Shown: positions 49,278-59,161, counted from the first letter of the stretch. The stretch: DNA of 64,000 nucleotides from an uncultured Paracoccaceae bacterium (GCA_947503175.1 CANNCO010000002.1:310001-374000), one strand, 5' to 3'. Notes: a model not told the origin generated them from the letters alone. Numbers and translations: made by a program.

Positions 49278-50252
49278 TTAGCCTTGCGGTGCCGCACTTG
49301 TGGCCACGTTGGTGGTGATCATCTGCAACAGCATGTTCAACTGGGTGAAGGAAAATCCTGTTGCATACTCGCGTGGCAGCACGATGTAACGGCCTTCGCT
49401 GCAGGCCGTCAGGAAGTCACACCATCCCGGCACCGCGTCATTCAGGCGTAAAGCGGGGTCTGCCAGCGTGTCACCGTAGGCGATTGTGTACGTGTCAAAC
49501 AGGTAGTCCGCCTCAAGTTCGGGCAGGATTTCCGCGCTGACCTCTTCGCCCCAAACCACACCACGATCTGCCATTTCCTGACCAGCAGTTCCACGCTCAA
49601 AACCCAGATCGGCCAGCACTTTGGTCAACCCACCATAACCGGCGTAGACTTCGAGTTTACCCTCCCACCCCTGTATTTTGGAGTAAGTGGCCCCTTGCAC
49701 CTGCGGTAAAGCAAATCTTGCACGTTCAAGGTTTGCTTCATAGATCGCAAGCTGTGCTTCATAGGTATCGCTGACGCCTGCCGCATCGGCAATTCCGCGC
49801 GGAAAGGCCATTGGGTCCGCCGGTGTATCGGCGATGAAAACTGTAGGCGCGATGGCTTCATATTTATCGTGTGCATCCATGTCGTTTTCGCGACCAATGA
49901 TCAGATCAGGTGTCATCGCCGCCATCGCTTCGAAATCCATCTGATCCCAAGTGCCGGCAAAGCCGATCTGGCCGCTGTCGAAATCAAGACCAAAGAGAAG
50001 ATCAACCGAACGCATGTAGAGTTGTTCGTCGTCATCCACGCGGCCATGGCTGCCGATAACAGGAGCGCCCAATTCAACAAGGGTCAGCGTGACGGATTGA
50101 TCGTGCAGACCGATGATGCGTTGCGGCTGTTCAGGAATGCAGGTTTCACCGCCTGCATGGATAAAGGCGCTTTGGCCGTCAGCACAATCCAGCGCCAAAG
50201 CGGGCGACACCAAACAGATAGATAGGCATGATGCGGCAAGTTTCGTGTTCAT
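49278..50252 (-). CDS. Iron/siderophore ABC transporter substrate-binding protein (array member 4)
   Basis: A 324-residue Peripla_BP_2 protein. MNTKLAASCLSICLVSPALA is the signal peptide. The mature start DCADGQSAFIHAGGETC matches member 1, including the cysteine spacing. AAMTPDLIIGRENDMDAHD and YEAIAPTVFIADTP follow. The C-terminal WCDFLTACSEGRYIVLP matches member 3. So members 1, 3 and 4 are paralogues. GAAGGAAA precedes the ATG. Confidence 0.9.
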   Translation of the reverse strand: MNTKLAASCLSICLVSPALALDCADGQSAFIHAGGETCIPEQPQRIIGLHDQSVTLTLVELGAPVIGSHGRVDDDEQLYMRSVDLLFGLDFDSGQIGFAGTWDQMDFEAMAAMTPDLIIGRENDMDAHDKYEAIAPTVFIADTPADPMAFPRGIADAAGVSDTYEAQLAIYEANLERARFALPQVQGATYSKIQGWEGKLEVYAGYGGLTKVLADLGFERGTAGQEMADRGVVWGEEVSAEILPELEADYLFDTYTIAYGDTLADPALRLNDAVPGWCDFLTACSEGRYIVLPREYATGFSFTQLNMLLQMITTNVATSAAPQG

Positions 50253-50328
50253 GGTGTTTCCTTCGTTTGCAGTGTCCGCTGGGTTGCGCGAAGGATGCGC
50301 TGCCTTGCTATGTTCTGGGAAAGGGGCC

Positions 50329-51171
50329 TTAGAGATCGCCCAGCGGCGCATCGTCATAGCGACCCACAAAGATCGGGTCAGCCGCATATTCCGGGACGAG
50401 CTCCAGCGAGACTTGAGCGTAGCCGTCGTCGTGATCATATCCGAATGCGGTCCGGGTCGCGGTGTTCATCGCGTCGGATTCCTTCAGGCCAAGGTCCTGC
50501 ATCACCGCGTGATAGGAATAGGTGTAATACTTCACCCCGTCATACATATGCGGAATGAAATCATCGCCGGTATCAAGGAACGTCCATTCCAGGTCGGGCA
50601 GGACATCAGCGTGGCGCGCTGTGACGTCAGCTAGCAGCGCCTCATATGTGCCGATTTGCTCGTCCAGGGCATCCTCCAACCCGACGAGGCCCGCAATGAC
50701 GCGTTGCTTTGCATAACGCTCACCGCCCGCCGCTGCATCTAGTCCGAAGGTATTGAAGCGCGGGTTGAAACAGACCGTCGGCGCGATTTGCGGCAACTTG
50801 TCGAGTTTTCCGTCCTGCCAGCACCAATCAAGGATCAGATCAGGCCCGAGGGCTGCGATAGCCTCATAGTCAAGGTCGCCGGTTTCTCCCACGATGGCCA
50901 TCTCGCTCAGGTCACCAACGTCGCCGCCGATCCCCTCCATCGTCTGTCTGACATCGGACTGATATCCCCAAGCCATCCCCGCAGGGACATAGCCGATTGA
51001 GGTCAGCATGGCGACCAACTCCTCGCCGCCGGTGATGACAACGGTTTGCGGGTTGGACGGGATTTCGACAGTCCGGTCCATATCGTCCTTTATCGTGGTC
51101 AGGTCTTGCCCGAAGGCCGGCGCAGAAAAGGCAAGAAGTGCGATAACGCTTGTGTGCAGCGGCGGCTTCAT
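50329..51171 (-). CDS. Iron/siderophore ABC transporter substrate-binding protein (array member 5, short)
   Basis: A 280-residue Peripla_BP_2 protein, 33-44 residues shorter than its four neighbours. The signal peptide is MKPPLHTSVIALLAFSAPAFG. The mature part has IPSNPQTVVITGGEELVAMLTSIG, YEAIAALGPDLILDWCWQDG and LPQIAPTVCFNP. It ends at AADPIFVGRYDDAPLGDL, where relatives continue into the last helices of the C-lobe, so it may be truncated. It is the first binding protein after the permeases and belongs to a branch different from members 1, 3 and 4. Confidence 0.87.
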   Translation of the reverse strand: MKPPLHTSVIALLAFSAPAFGQDLTTIKDDMDRTVEIPSNPQTVVITGGEELVAMLTSIGYVPAGMAWGYQSDVRQTMEGIGGDVGDLSEMAIVGETGDLDYEAIAALGPDLILDWCWQDGKLDKLPQIAPTVCFNPRFNTFGLDAAAGGERYAKQRVIAGLVGLEDALDEQIGTYEALLADVTARHADVLPDLEWTFLDTGDDFIPHMYDGVKYYTYSYHAVMQDLGLKESDAMNTATRTAFGYDHDDGYAQVSLELVPEYAADPIFVGRYDDAPLGDL

Positions 51172-51190
51172 AGATCAGGTTCCTTCTGAT

Positions 51191-51228
51191 TTTGGAACGG
51201 CTGGGTGGCGGCGATGCTGCCTGACCGG
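51191..51228 (-). repeat. Intercistronic 38-bp repeat, copy B
   Basis: This is the second copy of the repeat at 49216-49253, located between the permease gene and array member 5. Its place upstream of a binding-protein gene in both cases suggests it moved or was duplicated with such genes. Confidence 0.75.
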
Positions 51229-51247
51229 TCTTTCGATGGTGTGTTCT

Positions 51248-52297
51248 TTAGAGTTGTGATCGTGCCTGTGTTCTGAGGATCAAGGCGACAAAGACGGGCA
51301 CGCCGATAATCGCGGTGACCAGTCCGGCGGGGATCTGAATCGGGGCAAAGGCGGCGCGCCCTGCGAAATCAGCCAGACCGACCAGCAAAGCACCGGTCAA
51401 TCCGGTCAGCACCAGATGCATACCGACACCAGAGTGCGCCAGACGGCGGGCCAGATGCGGCGCAATCAGGCCAACGAACCCCAAGGGACCTACGGCAGCA
51501 ACGGCCGTTGCGGCCAGTGCCACGGCCAGGATAATCAAGCCCCAACGCGCCATGCGCACCCGGATGCCAAGACCCGTGGCCACGTCTTCGCCGAACCGGA
51601 TCGCGGAAAGGGGGCGTGCGGCTGCCATGAACGCAGGAACGACAAAGATCGCTGTCACCGTGAGCCAGCGGACTTCGTCCCAGCCAACCGAATGCACGGA
51701 CCCGGCAAGCCAGCCCAGTGCTGACATCGCGCGGTCGATATCACCGTAAGTGAGCAGGGCTGATGTAATGGATGAAATCAGCGCCGCGACCCCGATCCCC
51801 ATCAGAATGAAGCGCAGCGTTTCGCCCCCGCGCTGCGATGATGATGCCAGCAGGATCAATGCCGCGACGACCAGTGATCCACCAAAGGCCAGAATTGGCC
51901 GCAGGTAATATCCCATGCCCGGGGCCAGAATTGTGACCGAGACGACAACCAAAGCTGCACCTTGGCTGACCCCCACAAGACTGGGATCTGCAAGGGGATT
52001 GCGCGCGACGTATTGCAGTGCTGCCCCTGAAAAGGCCAGAAACGCGCCAACGATAAAAGCGACCAAGGTGCGCGGAAACCGAAATTCCCAGACGACGGTA
52101 GATGCCGTGTCGGATGGTGGGTCGCCAAACAATGTTGCCCAGACTTGCGCGCCATCAAGCGGGTAAGACCCCGTCATCAGGCTCCATGTCAGCACGCCGA
52201 TGATCGCGACCGTCAGACATAAGCTGACAAGCACGGCGCGGTATGGCACACGCAGGGCGAGCCGCCCGCCAAAGCCTTCTAACGTTGTCGTGCTCAT
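51248..52297 (-). CDS. FecCD family iron-chelate ABC transporter permease
   Basis: A 349-residue, roughly ten-helix permease of the FecCD/BtuC family. Hallmarks are ALQYVARNPLADPSLVGVSQGAAL and AAVGPLGFVGLIAPHLARRL. It starts within the stop of the second permease (ATGA overlap). With it, a heterodimeric type II importer channel is formed, which takes ferric siderophores, heme or vitamin B12-like ligands from the binding proteins into the cytoplasm. Confidence 0.95.
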   Translation of the reverse strand: MSTTTLEGFGGRLALRVPYRAVLVSLCLTVAIIGVLTWSLMTGSYPLDGAQVWATLFGDPPSDTASTVVWEFRFPRTLVAFIVGAFLAFSGAALQYVARNPLADPSLVGVSQGAALVVVSVTILAPGMGYYLRPILAFGGSLVVAALILLASSSQRGGETLRFILMGIGVAALISSITSALLTYGDIDRAMSALGWLAGSVHSVGWDEVRWLTVTAIFVVPAFMAAARPLSAIRFGEDVATGLGIRVRMARWGLIILAVALAATAVAAVGPLGFVGLIAPHLARRLAHSGVGMHLVLTGLTGALLVGLADFAGRAAFAPIQIPAGLVTAIIGVPVFVALILRTQARSQL

Positions 52298-53292
52298 AGC
52301 TTGGCCCTCACCAACCAGATGAACATTGGCGCGCCCAGCATCGTGGTGACGATCCCGGTCGAGATTTCGACGGGCGCCAGCACAACACGGGCTGCGATAT
52401 CAACCAGCGTGACATAGCCCGCCCCGACAATCGCCGAGAACGGCACAATCAGGCGGTAGTCCGATCCCACGAACAGGCGCACCACATGCGGGATGACCAG
52501 TCCGACAAATCCAAGTGGCCCTGCGACAGAAACCGCCGCCGCTGTCAGAACAACGACCGCCCCTAACGCGATAACCTTGATCCGGAACGTATCGACGCCA
52601 AGTCCTGCTGCCGTTTCCTCGCCCATGGCCAGTGCTGTGACCTGACGGGCGATCACCAATGCAGCGATCAAACCGGCGATGAACCACGGCAGCGCCCAAA
52701 GATAGGTTGCCATATCACGCCTGGCCAGTGAGCCGGACAACCAGACCCGGAAATTGCGAAATGTGTCCTCGTTCAGCAGGATCGCAGCACTTTCAATCGC
52801 ATAGAGAAATCCACCCACCGCAGCCCCTGAAAGGATCAGCGTCAGCGGTGTCGCACCCCCCGGTGCCGCACTTGCGATGGTCCAGACCAACACGGCGCCG
52901 ATCAAGGCGCCGATGGCCGCGAACAACGGCACATACGCCGTACCGGCAAGCCCGAACCATCCAATCCCGATGATCACCGCAAAGGTCGCCCCCGCCATCA
53001 GGCCCAGAATACCCGGCTCCGCCAGCGGGTTCCGCGTCACCCCTTGCATCAAAGCGCCAGCAACCGACAGCGCCGCACCCACACTGATCGCAAAGATCGC
53101 ACGGGGCATCCGCAGATCTCGGACGACCACATGGTCAAACACCCCATCTTGCGGGGCTGTGATGGCCTGCCAAACAATCCCCAGCGGGATTGCCTTTGCG
53201 CCGACCGAGATGTGCCACAAGAACGCCAGCACGACCCCTCCGAGGCATAGCCAAAACCCGGTAGCGGCAAATATGGTGCGTTTCGCGCTCAT
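52294..53292 (-). CDS. FecCD family iron-chelate ABC transporter permease
   Basis: A 332-residue FecCD permease paired with the one at 51248. Motifs are ALMQGVTRNPLAEPGILGLMAGATF and VAGPLGFVGLVIPHVVRLFVG. The start at 53292 overlaps the ATPase stop by ATGA; the longer frame to 53349 has no support. The two permeases differ clearly in sequence, as in FepDG. Confidence 0.95.
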   Translation of the reverse strand: MSAKRTIFAATGFWLCLGGVVLAFLWHISVGAKAIPLGIVWQAITAPQDGVFDHVVVRDLRMPRAIFAISVGAALSVAGALMQGVTRNPLAEPGILGLMAGATFAVIIGIGWFGLAGTAYVPLFAAIGALIGAVLVWTIASAAPGGATPLTLILSGAAVGGFLYAIESAAILLNEDTFRNFRVWLSGSLARRDMATYLWALPWFIAGLIAALVIARQVTALAMGEETAAGLGVDTFRIKVIALGAVVVLTAAAVSVAGPLGFVGLVIPHVVRLFVGSDYRLIVPFSAIVGAGYVTLVDIAARVVLAPVEISTGIVTTMLGAPMFIWLVRAKL

Positions 53293-54116
53293 TCCGCGGC
53301 TGCCGCCAGTGCACGCATGGGCACATGATCCGGCGTGCGTGGCAAACACACCGGGCGGCCCGTTTCAGGATCCGCGATCACATCAGACCGCAGATCAAAA
53401 ACCGCGCGCAGTTGGTCGGGGCAGATGACCTCTGCGCCGGTGCCTTCCGCGACAATCTCTCCTTCGCGCATCATCACGATGCGATCGGCAAAAGCGGCGG
53501 CAAGGTTCAACTCGTGCAGGACAAGAACCATGGTGCGCCCGTCCTCGTGCACAATGCGCGAGAGCAGCGCCATCAGATCCACCTGCACTTTGAGGTCGAG
53601 GAAGGTCGTTGGTTCATCGAGCAACAGAAGCGGCGTATCCTGCGCCAACACCATCGCCAGCCAACAGCGCTGGCGCTGCCCGCCAGACAGGCTGTGGACG
53701 GGACGGTCGGCGAACTCTGTCAAATCCGTCATGTCCATGGCCCGCTCTACCACCTCGCGGTCACCGGGAGACCACTGGCGAAACAGAGTCTGGTGCGGGA
53801 ACCGACCTTGGGCCACCAATTCGGTCACGGTCAAACCTTCGGGGGCAACGGGCCCTTGTGGCAAGATCGCCAAGCGGGTCGCCACCTCGCGTGTGGGATA
53901 AGACGTGATCGGCTTGCCTTGCAGCGTCACATGGCCGGTCTTGGGCTTCAGGATCCGCGCAAAGGCCTTGAGCAAGGTCGATTTCCCGCACCCGTTCGGA
54001 CCCACAAGCGCCGTGATCTGGCCTGCCGCGATCTCCAGATCAATGTTTTTGACGATGGTTGCGTCGCTATAACCGACCGAGAGTCCGCTTGCTGTCAAAG
54101 GTGAATTGGTTGTCAT
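53289..54116 (-). CDS. Iron-chelate ABC transporter ATP-binding protein (FecE/FepC type)
   Basis: A 275-residue ATPase. Walker A is GPNGCGKST, the Q-loop ILPQGPVAPEGLTV, the signature LSGGQRQRCWLAMVLAQ, Walker B PLLLLDEPTTFLD, and the switch histidine is in LVLHELNLAAAFAD. This pattern is diagnostic for FecE/FhuC/FepC proteins. It overlaps genes on both sides by ATGA. It powers the two FecCD permeases, whichever of the five binding proteins docks. Confidence 0.96.
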   Translation of the reverse strand: MTTNSPLTASGLSVGYSDATIVKNIDLEIAAGQITALVGPNGCGKSTLLKAFARILKPKTGHVTLQGKPITSYPTREVATRLAILPQGPVAPEGLTVTELVAQGRFPHQTLFRQWSPGDREVVERAMDMTDLTEFADRPVHSLSGGQRQRCWLAMVLAQDTPLLLLDEPTTFLDLKVQVDLMALLSRIVHEDGRTMVLVLHELNLAAAFADRIVMMREGEIVAEGTGAEVICPDQLRAVFDLRSDVIADPETGRPVCLPRTPDHVPMRALAAAAE

Positions 54117-55891
54117 GCAGCAGTCTCCTGTGCTTGCAAAAGCCGCGCATAGGCACCGGTTTGCTCTGCAATTTCATCATGGGGTCCAAGTTGCATCAGC
54201 CGTCCGTTTTCCAGCACGGCGATCCTGTCGGCCCGTCGGATCGTGGACAGGCGGTGAGCAATCACAATTGCGGTACATCCGGTCAGCAAGACATTCAGAT
54301 TGTCCTGAATGGCGGCTTCGGTTTCGGTATCAATCGCGCTGGTTGCTTCGTCCAAAATCAAGAGCGGGGCTTTCTTGAGAAGTGCACGCGCGATGGAGAT
54401 ACGCTGTTTCTGCCCACCCGACAGCCGTATGCCGCGTTCGCCAACAATCGTCTGATAGCCCTTCGGCAAAGCACTGATGAAGTCATGCGCACCAGCGGCC
54501 CTTGCGGCGGCGATCACCGCATCCTCGTCGGCCATTTGATCGCCAAACCGGATGTTGTCACGGATCGACCCGTTGAACAGGAACACATCCTGCAACACCA
54601 TCGCCGTGTTGCGCCGCAGGTCCGCAAGTGGGATATCGCGCAAGTCGATACCGTCCAGTGTAATCTTGCCCGAAGTCACGTCGTAGAACCGCGCAATCAG
54701 ATGGGCGAGTGTCGATTTGCCCGCCCCCGTCGGGCCAATCACCGCCAAGGTTTCGCCGGGCTGAATGGTAAGGGTCAGGTCCTGCAAGACGGGTCCATCG
54801 TCACGATACCGAAAACTGACACCCTCGAGCGCAATCTCACCACGTAAAGGGGACGGCAGGCTACGCGGTGTCACAGGGTTCGCGACCTCTGGCTGCGTAT
54901 CCAGCAGGTCATTGACGCGCTTGAGGCTGGACAGGCCGCGCTGCACCGCTTCTGTGGCCTCAACAACCGTGAACAACGGCTGATAAAGCGTCACGATGTA
55001 CAGGATGAACGCCACCAGATCAGCAACGGCGAGGTCACCTGCCAAGGCCATGCGCCCGCCGACAAGCACGACCAAAGCAGTGGACACCCCAATCGCGCCT
55101 TCAACCGCAGGATCAAACGGTGCAATCAGCGTCCGAGACCGGATTTGCCGCCGCGCCAGAAAGTCGGATTTGCGCATGAACCTGCGCAGCGTCGCGGCCT
55201 CTTGATTGAAGATCTGGATCTCGCGAATACCGCTGACATGGTCCTGCACCAATGCTGCCAGATCGCCCTCTCGGTCGGCCTCGTTGTCAAACGATGGGAT
55301 CGCCTTGCTGCCTACAGAGAACATGATGAACAACGCAACCGGCAAAGGGATCAGTGCGAGCAGCGTCAAGACCGGCGATAGGTTGAACAGGATGATCAGA
55401 ATGCCAAGCGACAGGATGATTGACACCACGAACCCGTAGACCGCATCTGCGATCACAGGCTCCAGTTTGAGCGTATCATCAATCACCCGCTTGGTGATGT
55501 CGCCCGATTTGCGCGCGGCAAACCAGCTCGGCGACAGCCGTTGCAGGTGGGCGTAAACCGCATCGCGCAAATCTCGGCAGGTCTTGAAGGCGACAACATG
55601 AGAATAGTGAAACACGGCTGCTTCAGCTGTGCTGCGCCCGACATAGATCATGACAAGGGCTGCAGCGATCAACGTCAGGCGTGCGGCCGCATCTTGCGCG
55701 CCCATCTCAATGGTCAATACGATCTCGCGTATCATCCAAGGCGCCAGCAAACCTGTTGCCGTTACGGCGAGGATCGCCAACACGACGACGATCATCGTCC
55801 CCCTGTAGGGCAACATGTAAGTCACAAGCCTGTTCATGTTTGCAAAAGCCACGTGCCCATGGAAAGGGATACGTTTCCTTTTTCTGGTCAT
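54113..55891 (-). CDS. ABC exporter-type half transporter (permease fused to ATPase)
   Basis: A 592-residue protein with an N-terminal six-helix type IV exporter domain (about residues 20-320) and a C-terminal ATPase. Walker A is GPTGAGKST, the signature LSGGQKQRISIARAL, Walker B LLILDEATSAID, and the H-loop IVIAHRLSTI. It would work as a homodimer. It is the first gene of the iron operon, behind the Iron-Rhodo-box, and overlaps the FecE-type gene. Exporter-fold proteins linked to siderophores may secrete or recycle a siderophore or, as IrtAB and YbtPQ do, import it. Direction cannot be read here. Confidence 0.93.
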   Translation of the reverse strand: MTRKRKRIPFHGHVAFANMNRLVTYMLPYRGTMIVVVLAILAVTATGLLAPWMIREIVLTIEMGAQDAAARLTLIAAALVMIYVGRSTAEAAVFHYSHVVAFKTCRDLRDAVYAHLQRLSPSWFAARKSGDITKRVIDDTLKLEPVIADAVYGFVVSIILSLGILIILFNLSPVLTLLALIPLPVALFIMFSVGSKAIPSFDNEADREGDLAALVQDHVSGIREIQIFNQEAATLRRFMRKSDFLARRQIRSRTLIAPFDPAVEGAIGVSTALVVLVGGRMALAGDLAVADLVAFILYIVTLYQPLFTVVEATEAVQRGLSSLKRVNDLLDTQPEVANPVTPRSLPSPLRGEIALEGVSFRYRDDGPVLQDLTLTIQPGETLAVIGPTGAGKSTLAHLIARFYDVTSGKITLDGIDLRDIPLADLRRNTAMVLQDVFLFNGSIRDNIRFGDQMADEDAVIAAARAAGAHDFISALPKGYQTIVGERGIRLSGGQKQRISIARALLKKAPLLILDEATSAIDTETEAAIQDNLNVLLTGCTAIVIAHRLSTIRRADRIAVLENGRLMQLGPHDEIAEQTGAYARLLQAQETAA

Positions 55892-55946
55892 GTCACTCTG
55901 GCTTGGGCGCGCAAAAGCGCGGTCGCGGAACTTTCCTGGCTATATC

Positions 55947-55961
55947 TGATTTTTATTGTCA
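55947..55961. promoter_or_regulatory. Iron-Rhodo-box-like iron-responsive operator
   Basis: TGATTTTTATTGTCA fits TGA-N9-TCA, and one flanking base each side extends it to CTGA-N9-TCAG. It lies 55 bases upstream of the ABC exporter start in an AT-rich promoter-like stretch. In Rhodobacterales this motif is associated with iron-responsive control by IscR/RirA-type Rrf2 proteins. Position and gene content support iron regulation of the whole operon. Confidence 0.7.
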
Positions 55962-56275
55962 GGAAATGCCGGAAGCAACCGAAATGTTTGTCGCAGTAAG
56001 CGGGTCGCTACCGACAAATCACCGCTCCAAGCAATGGAAGCTACAGAACGACTGGCGGGAATAACGGTGGGTTTAGACAGTACCAAGCCGATAATCCACC
56101 AAAGCGCAGCATCGGTAGATATTGAGCTTGGAGCGGAGCTCGAAGCGCACGCAGCATCTGGTTCAGGGGCCCATGCTGTGCGGATGAAGACGGCCGATGC
56201 TGTTGAAAAACTCTGTGTTGCAGTGAGGCAAGTCGTTTGATTCACTTAATTTATCAAGATCGGGAGGATTGAGCG
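55962..56275. other. Intergenic region with doubtful frame, 314 bases
   Basis: A + frame of 94 codons (55956-56240, TTG start) covers most of this stretch. An internal GTG near 56067 has GGCGGGA upstream, giving GLDSTKPIIHQSAASVDIELGAELEAHAASG. I recognise no family. It may be the remnant of a gene broken when the insertion-sequence fragment at 56276 arrived. Confidence 0.35.
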
Positions 56276-56440
56276 ATGATGGGCACTCAAAGGGTTGAAG
56301 CGCAGCTGTTTTATGAGTTCGACCTGGACGCTCATGTGCCGCCCAATCACGTTCTGAAGGAGATCGACCGTTTCCTCAACATGGGGGACATGCGGGAGAA
56401 GCTGAAGCCTTTCACCCATTTTGCAACATGTCGTATGTGA
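56276..56440 (+). mobile_element. IS1182-type transposase fragment (N-terminus)
   Basis: Codons from the tandem ATG at 56276 read MMGTQRVEAQLFYEFDLDAH, then VPPNHVLKEIDRFL and REKLKPF. This is the opening of IS1182-family DDE transposases, where the next residues are normally YSHTGRPSVDPELM. After LKPF the sequence becomes the antisense of the XRE gene end and stops at 56438-56440. A GGGAGGA site is retained. The rest of the element is gone. Confidence 0.75.
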
Positions 56441-56939
56441 CGAGGAGTCTACCTTCGCTGACTTGAGTCGCTGCATGGCGTTCTGCTGCCGCGAGAACTA
56501 AGTGAAAGATGTTGCTTATTGCATCAGCGTATTGGTCGTCTGTGGACAGATTTGCTCTGTGGAAGTTGTCAACTGCGTCGAGGTCGATGACACAAACAAA
56601 TTCCTCCCCGGCATATCGCATCCTGATAGCGGCGTTGTTGTCAAAACGATTGATCCGCACGTTTCCCACATATTCGAGCTTTCGTTCGCGGAAGCGGACA
56701 CCAACACCCTTGCTGCCTTCTTCCGGTACGAATTCGACCCCAGCAGCGAACATACTGTCTGCGATGGACCGCATGTTGTTTTTCATCGGTTTCCTAGCGT
56801 TGGACTCGAAGTCAGCGATCGTGGCACGTGACACAGCGGCGTTGGTGGCAAGCTGATCTTGGCTCCAGTTCAACAGGCTGCGCCCCGCGCGGCATTGGTC
56901 AGATGTGATTTGCGTCTCGAGCTCCCATACATCAATCAA
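56412..56939 (-). CDS. XRE-type helix-turn-helix regulator
   Basis: A 175-residue protein. ITSDQCRAGRSLLNWSQDQLATNAAVSRATIADFESNARKPMKNNMRSIADSMFAAGVEFVPE is a typical alphaproteobacterial single-HTH repressor (given here only to show the family pattern in parts: LLNWSQDQLA, VSRATIADFE). A C-terminal ~90-residue part of unknown kind follows. Start is TTG 56939, only 8 bases from a perfect palindrome containing TATAAT. Its last codons overlap the transposase scrap, so the 3' end may be altered. Confidence 0.8.
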   Translation of the reverse strand: MIDVWELETQITSDQCRAGRSLLNWSQDQLATNAAVSRATIADFESNARKPMKNNMRSIADSMFAAGVEFVPEEGSKGVGVRFRERKLEYVGNVRINRFDNNAAIRMRYAGEEFVCVIDLDAVDNFHRANLSTDDQYADAISNIFHLVLAAAERHAATQVSEGRLLVTYDMLQNG

Positions 56940-56947
56940 TATGCGTT

Positions 56948-56970
56948 ACCTGATGCATATTATATCAGGT
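56948..56970. promoter_or_regulatory. XRE promoter and operator palindrome
   Basis: ACCTGAT and ATCAGGT are perfect 7-bp arms 9 bases apart. On the minus strand the centre includes a consensus -10 box TATAAT (56959-56964). The mRNA would start close to the TTG start codon, and the repressor would block its own promoter. Confidence 0.65.
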
Positions 56971-57080
56971 CAAGCATTTTGTATGGTCTAATACTTGAGG
57001 CGGCGACGATCCGGCTACAGACATTCGGCCAGTCTGCTGCAGACTTCAGTTTGGCCTCAAACCTGCCCTTCTCAGCCAAC

Positions 57081-57106
57081 AAAAAGGGCGCCCGCAGGCG
57101 CCCTTT
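57081..57106 (-). terminator. Rho-independent terminator of groESL
   Basis: On the minus strand AAAGGGCGCC pairs with GGCGCCCTTT around a 4-base loop, followed by two more Ts before GTTGG. It begins 40 bases after the groEL stop, as expected for the operon terminator. Confidence 0.88.
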
Positions 57107-57145
57107 CCCTAAGCTCGAAGCCCCGGATCAGGTCCGGGACGGGCA

Positions 57146-58822
<1,677 letters not shown>

Positions 58823-58840
58823 TCAGATGTGGTCAGCGGC

Positions 58841-59128
58841 TCAGCCGATAAGGCCAAGAATGTCGCTTTCCTTCATGATCAAAAGCTCTTCGCCGTCCAG
58901 CGTGATCTCGGTGCCGGACCACTTGCCGAACAGGATCTTGTCGCCAGCCTTGACGTCCATTGCGATCCGGTCGCCATCGTCGTCCCGGGCGCCTGCGCCA
59001 ACGGATACTACTTCGCCCTCGGCGGGCTTTTCCTTGGCGCTGTCAGGAATGATCAGACCACCGGCGGTTTTCTCGTCGCTTTCCACACGGCGAACGAGCA
59101 CGCGGTCATGCAGCGGAGTGAATGCCAT
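58841..59128 (-). CDS. groES: Co-chaperonin GroES
   Basis: A 95-residue Hsp10 that caps the GroEL ring. [35 protein letters not shown] includes the mobile loop; [16 protein letters not shown] and the end ESDILGLIG are conserved. ATG at 59128 is the standard start; the upstream in-frame ATG at 59149 lies over the ribosome site region. Promoter and CIRCE element lie directly upstream. Confidence 0.98.
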   Translation of the reverse strand: MAFTPLHDRVLVRRVESDEKTAGGLIIPDSAKEKPAEGEVVSVGAGARDDDGDRIAMDVKAGDKILFGKWSGTEITLDGEELLIMKESDILGLIG

Positions 59129-59161
59129 CTTTGAACTCCCATGGTTCATGTTTCTCCCTTG

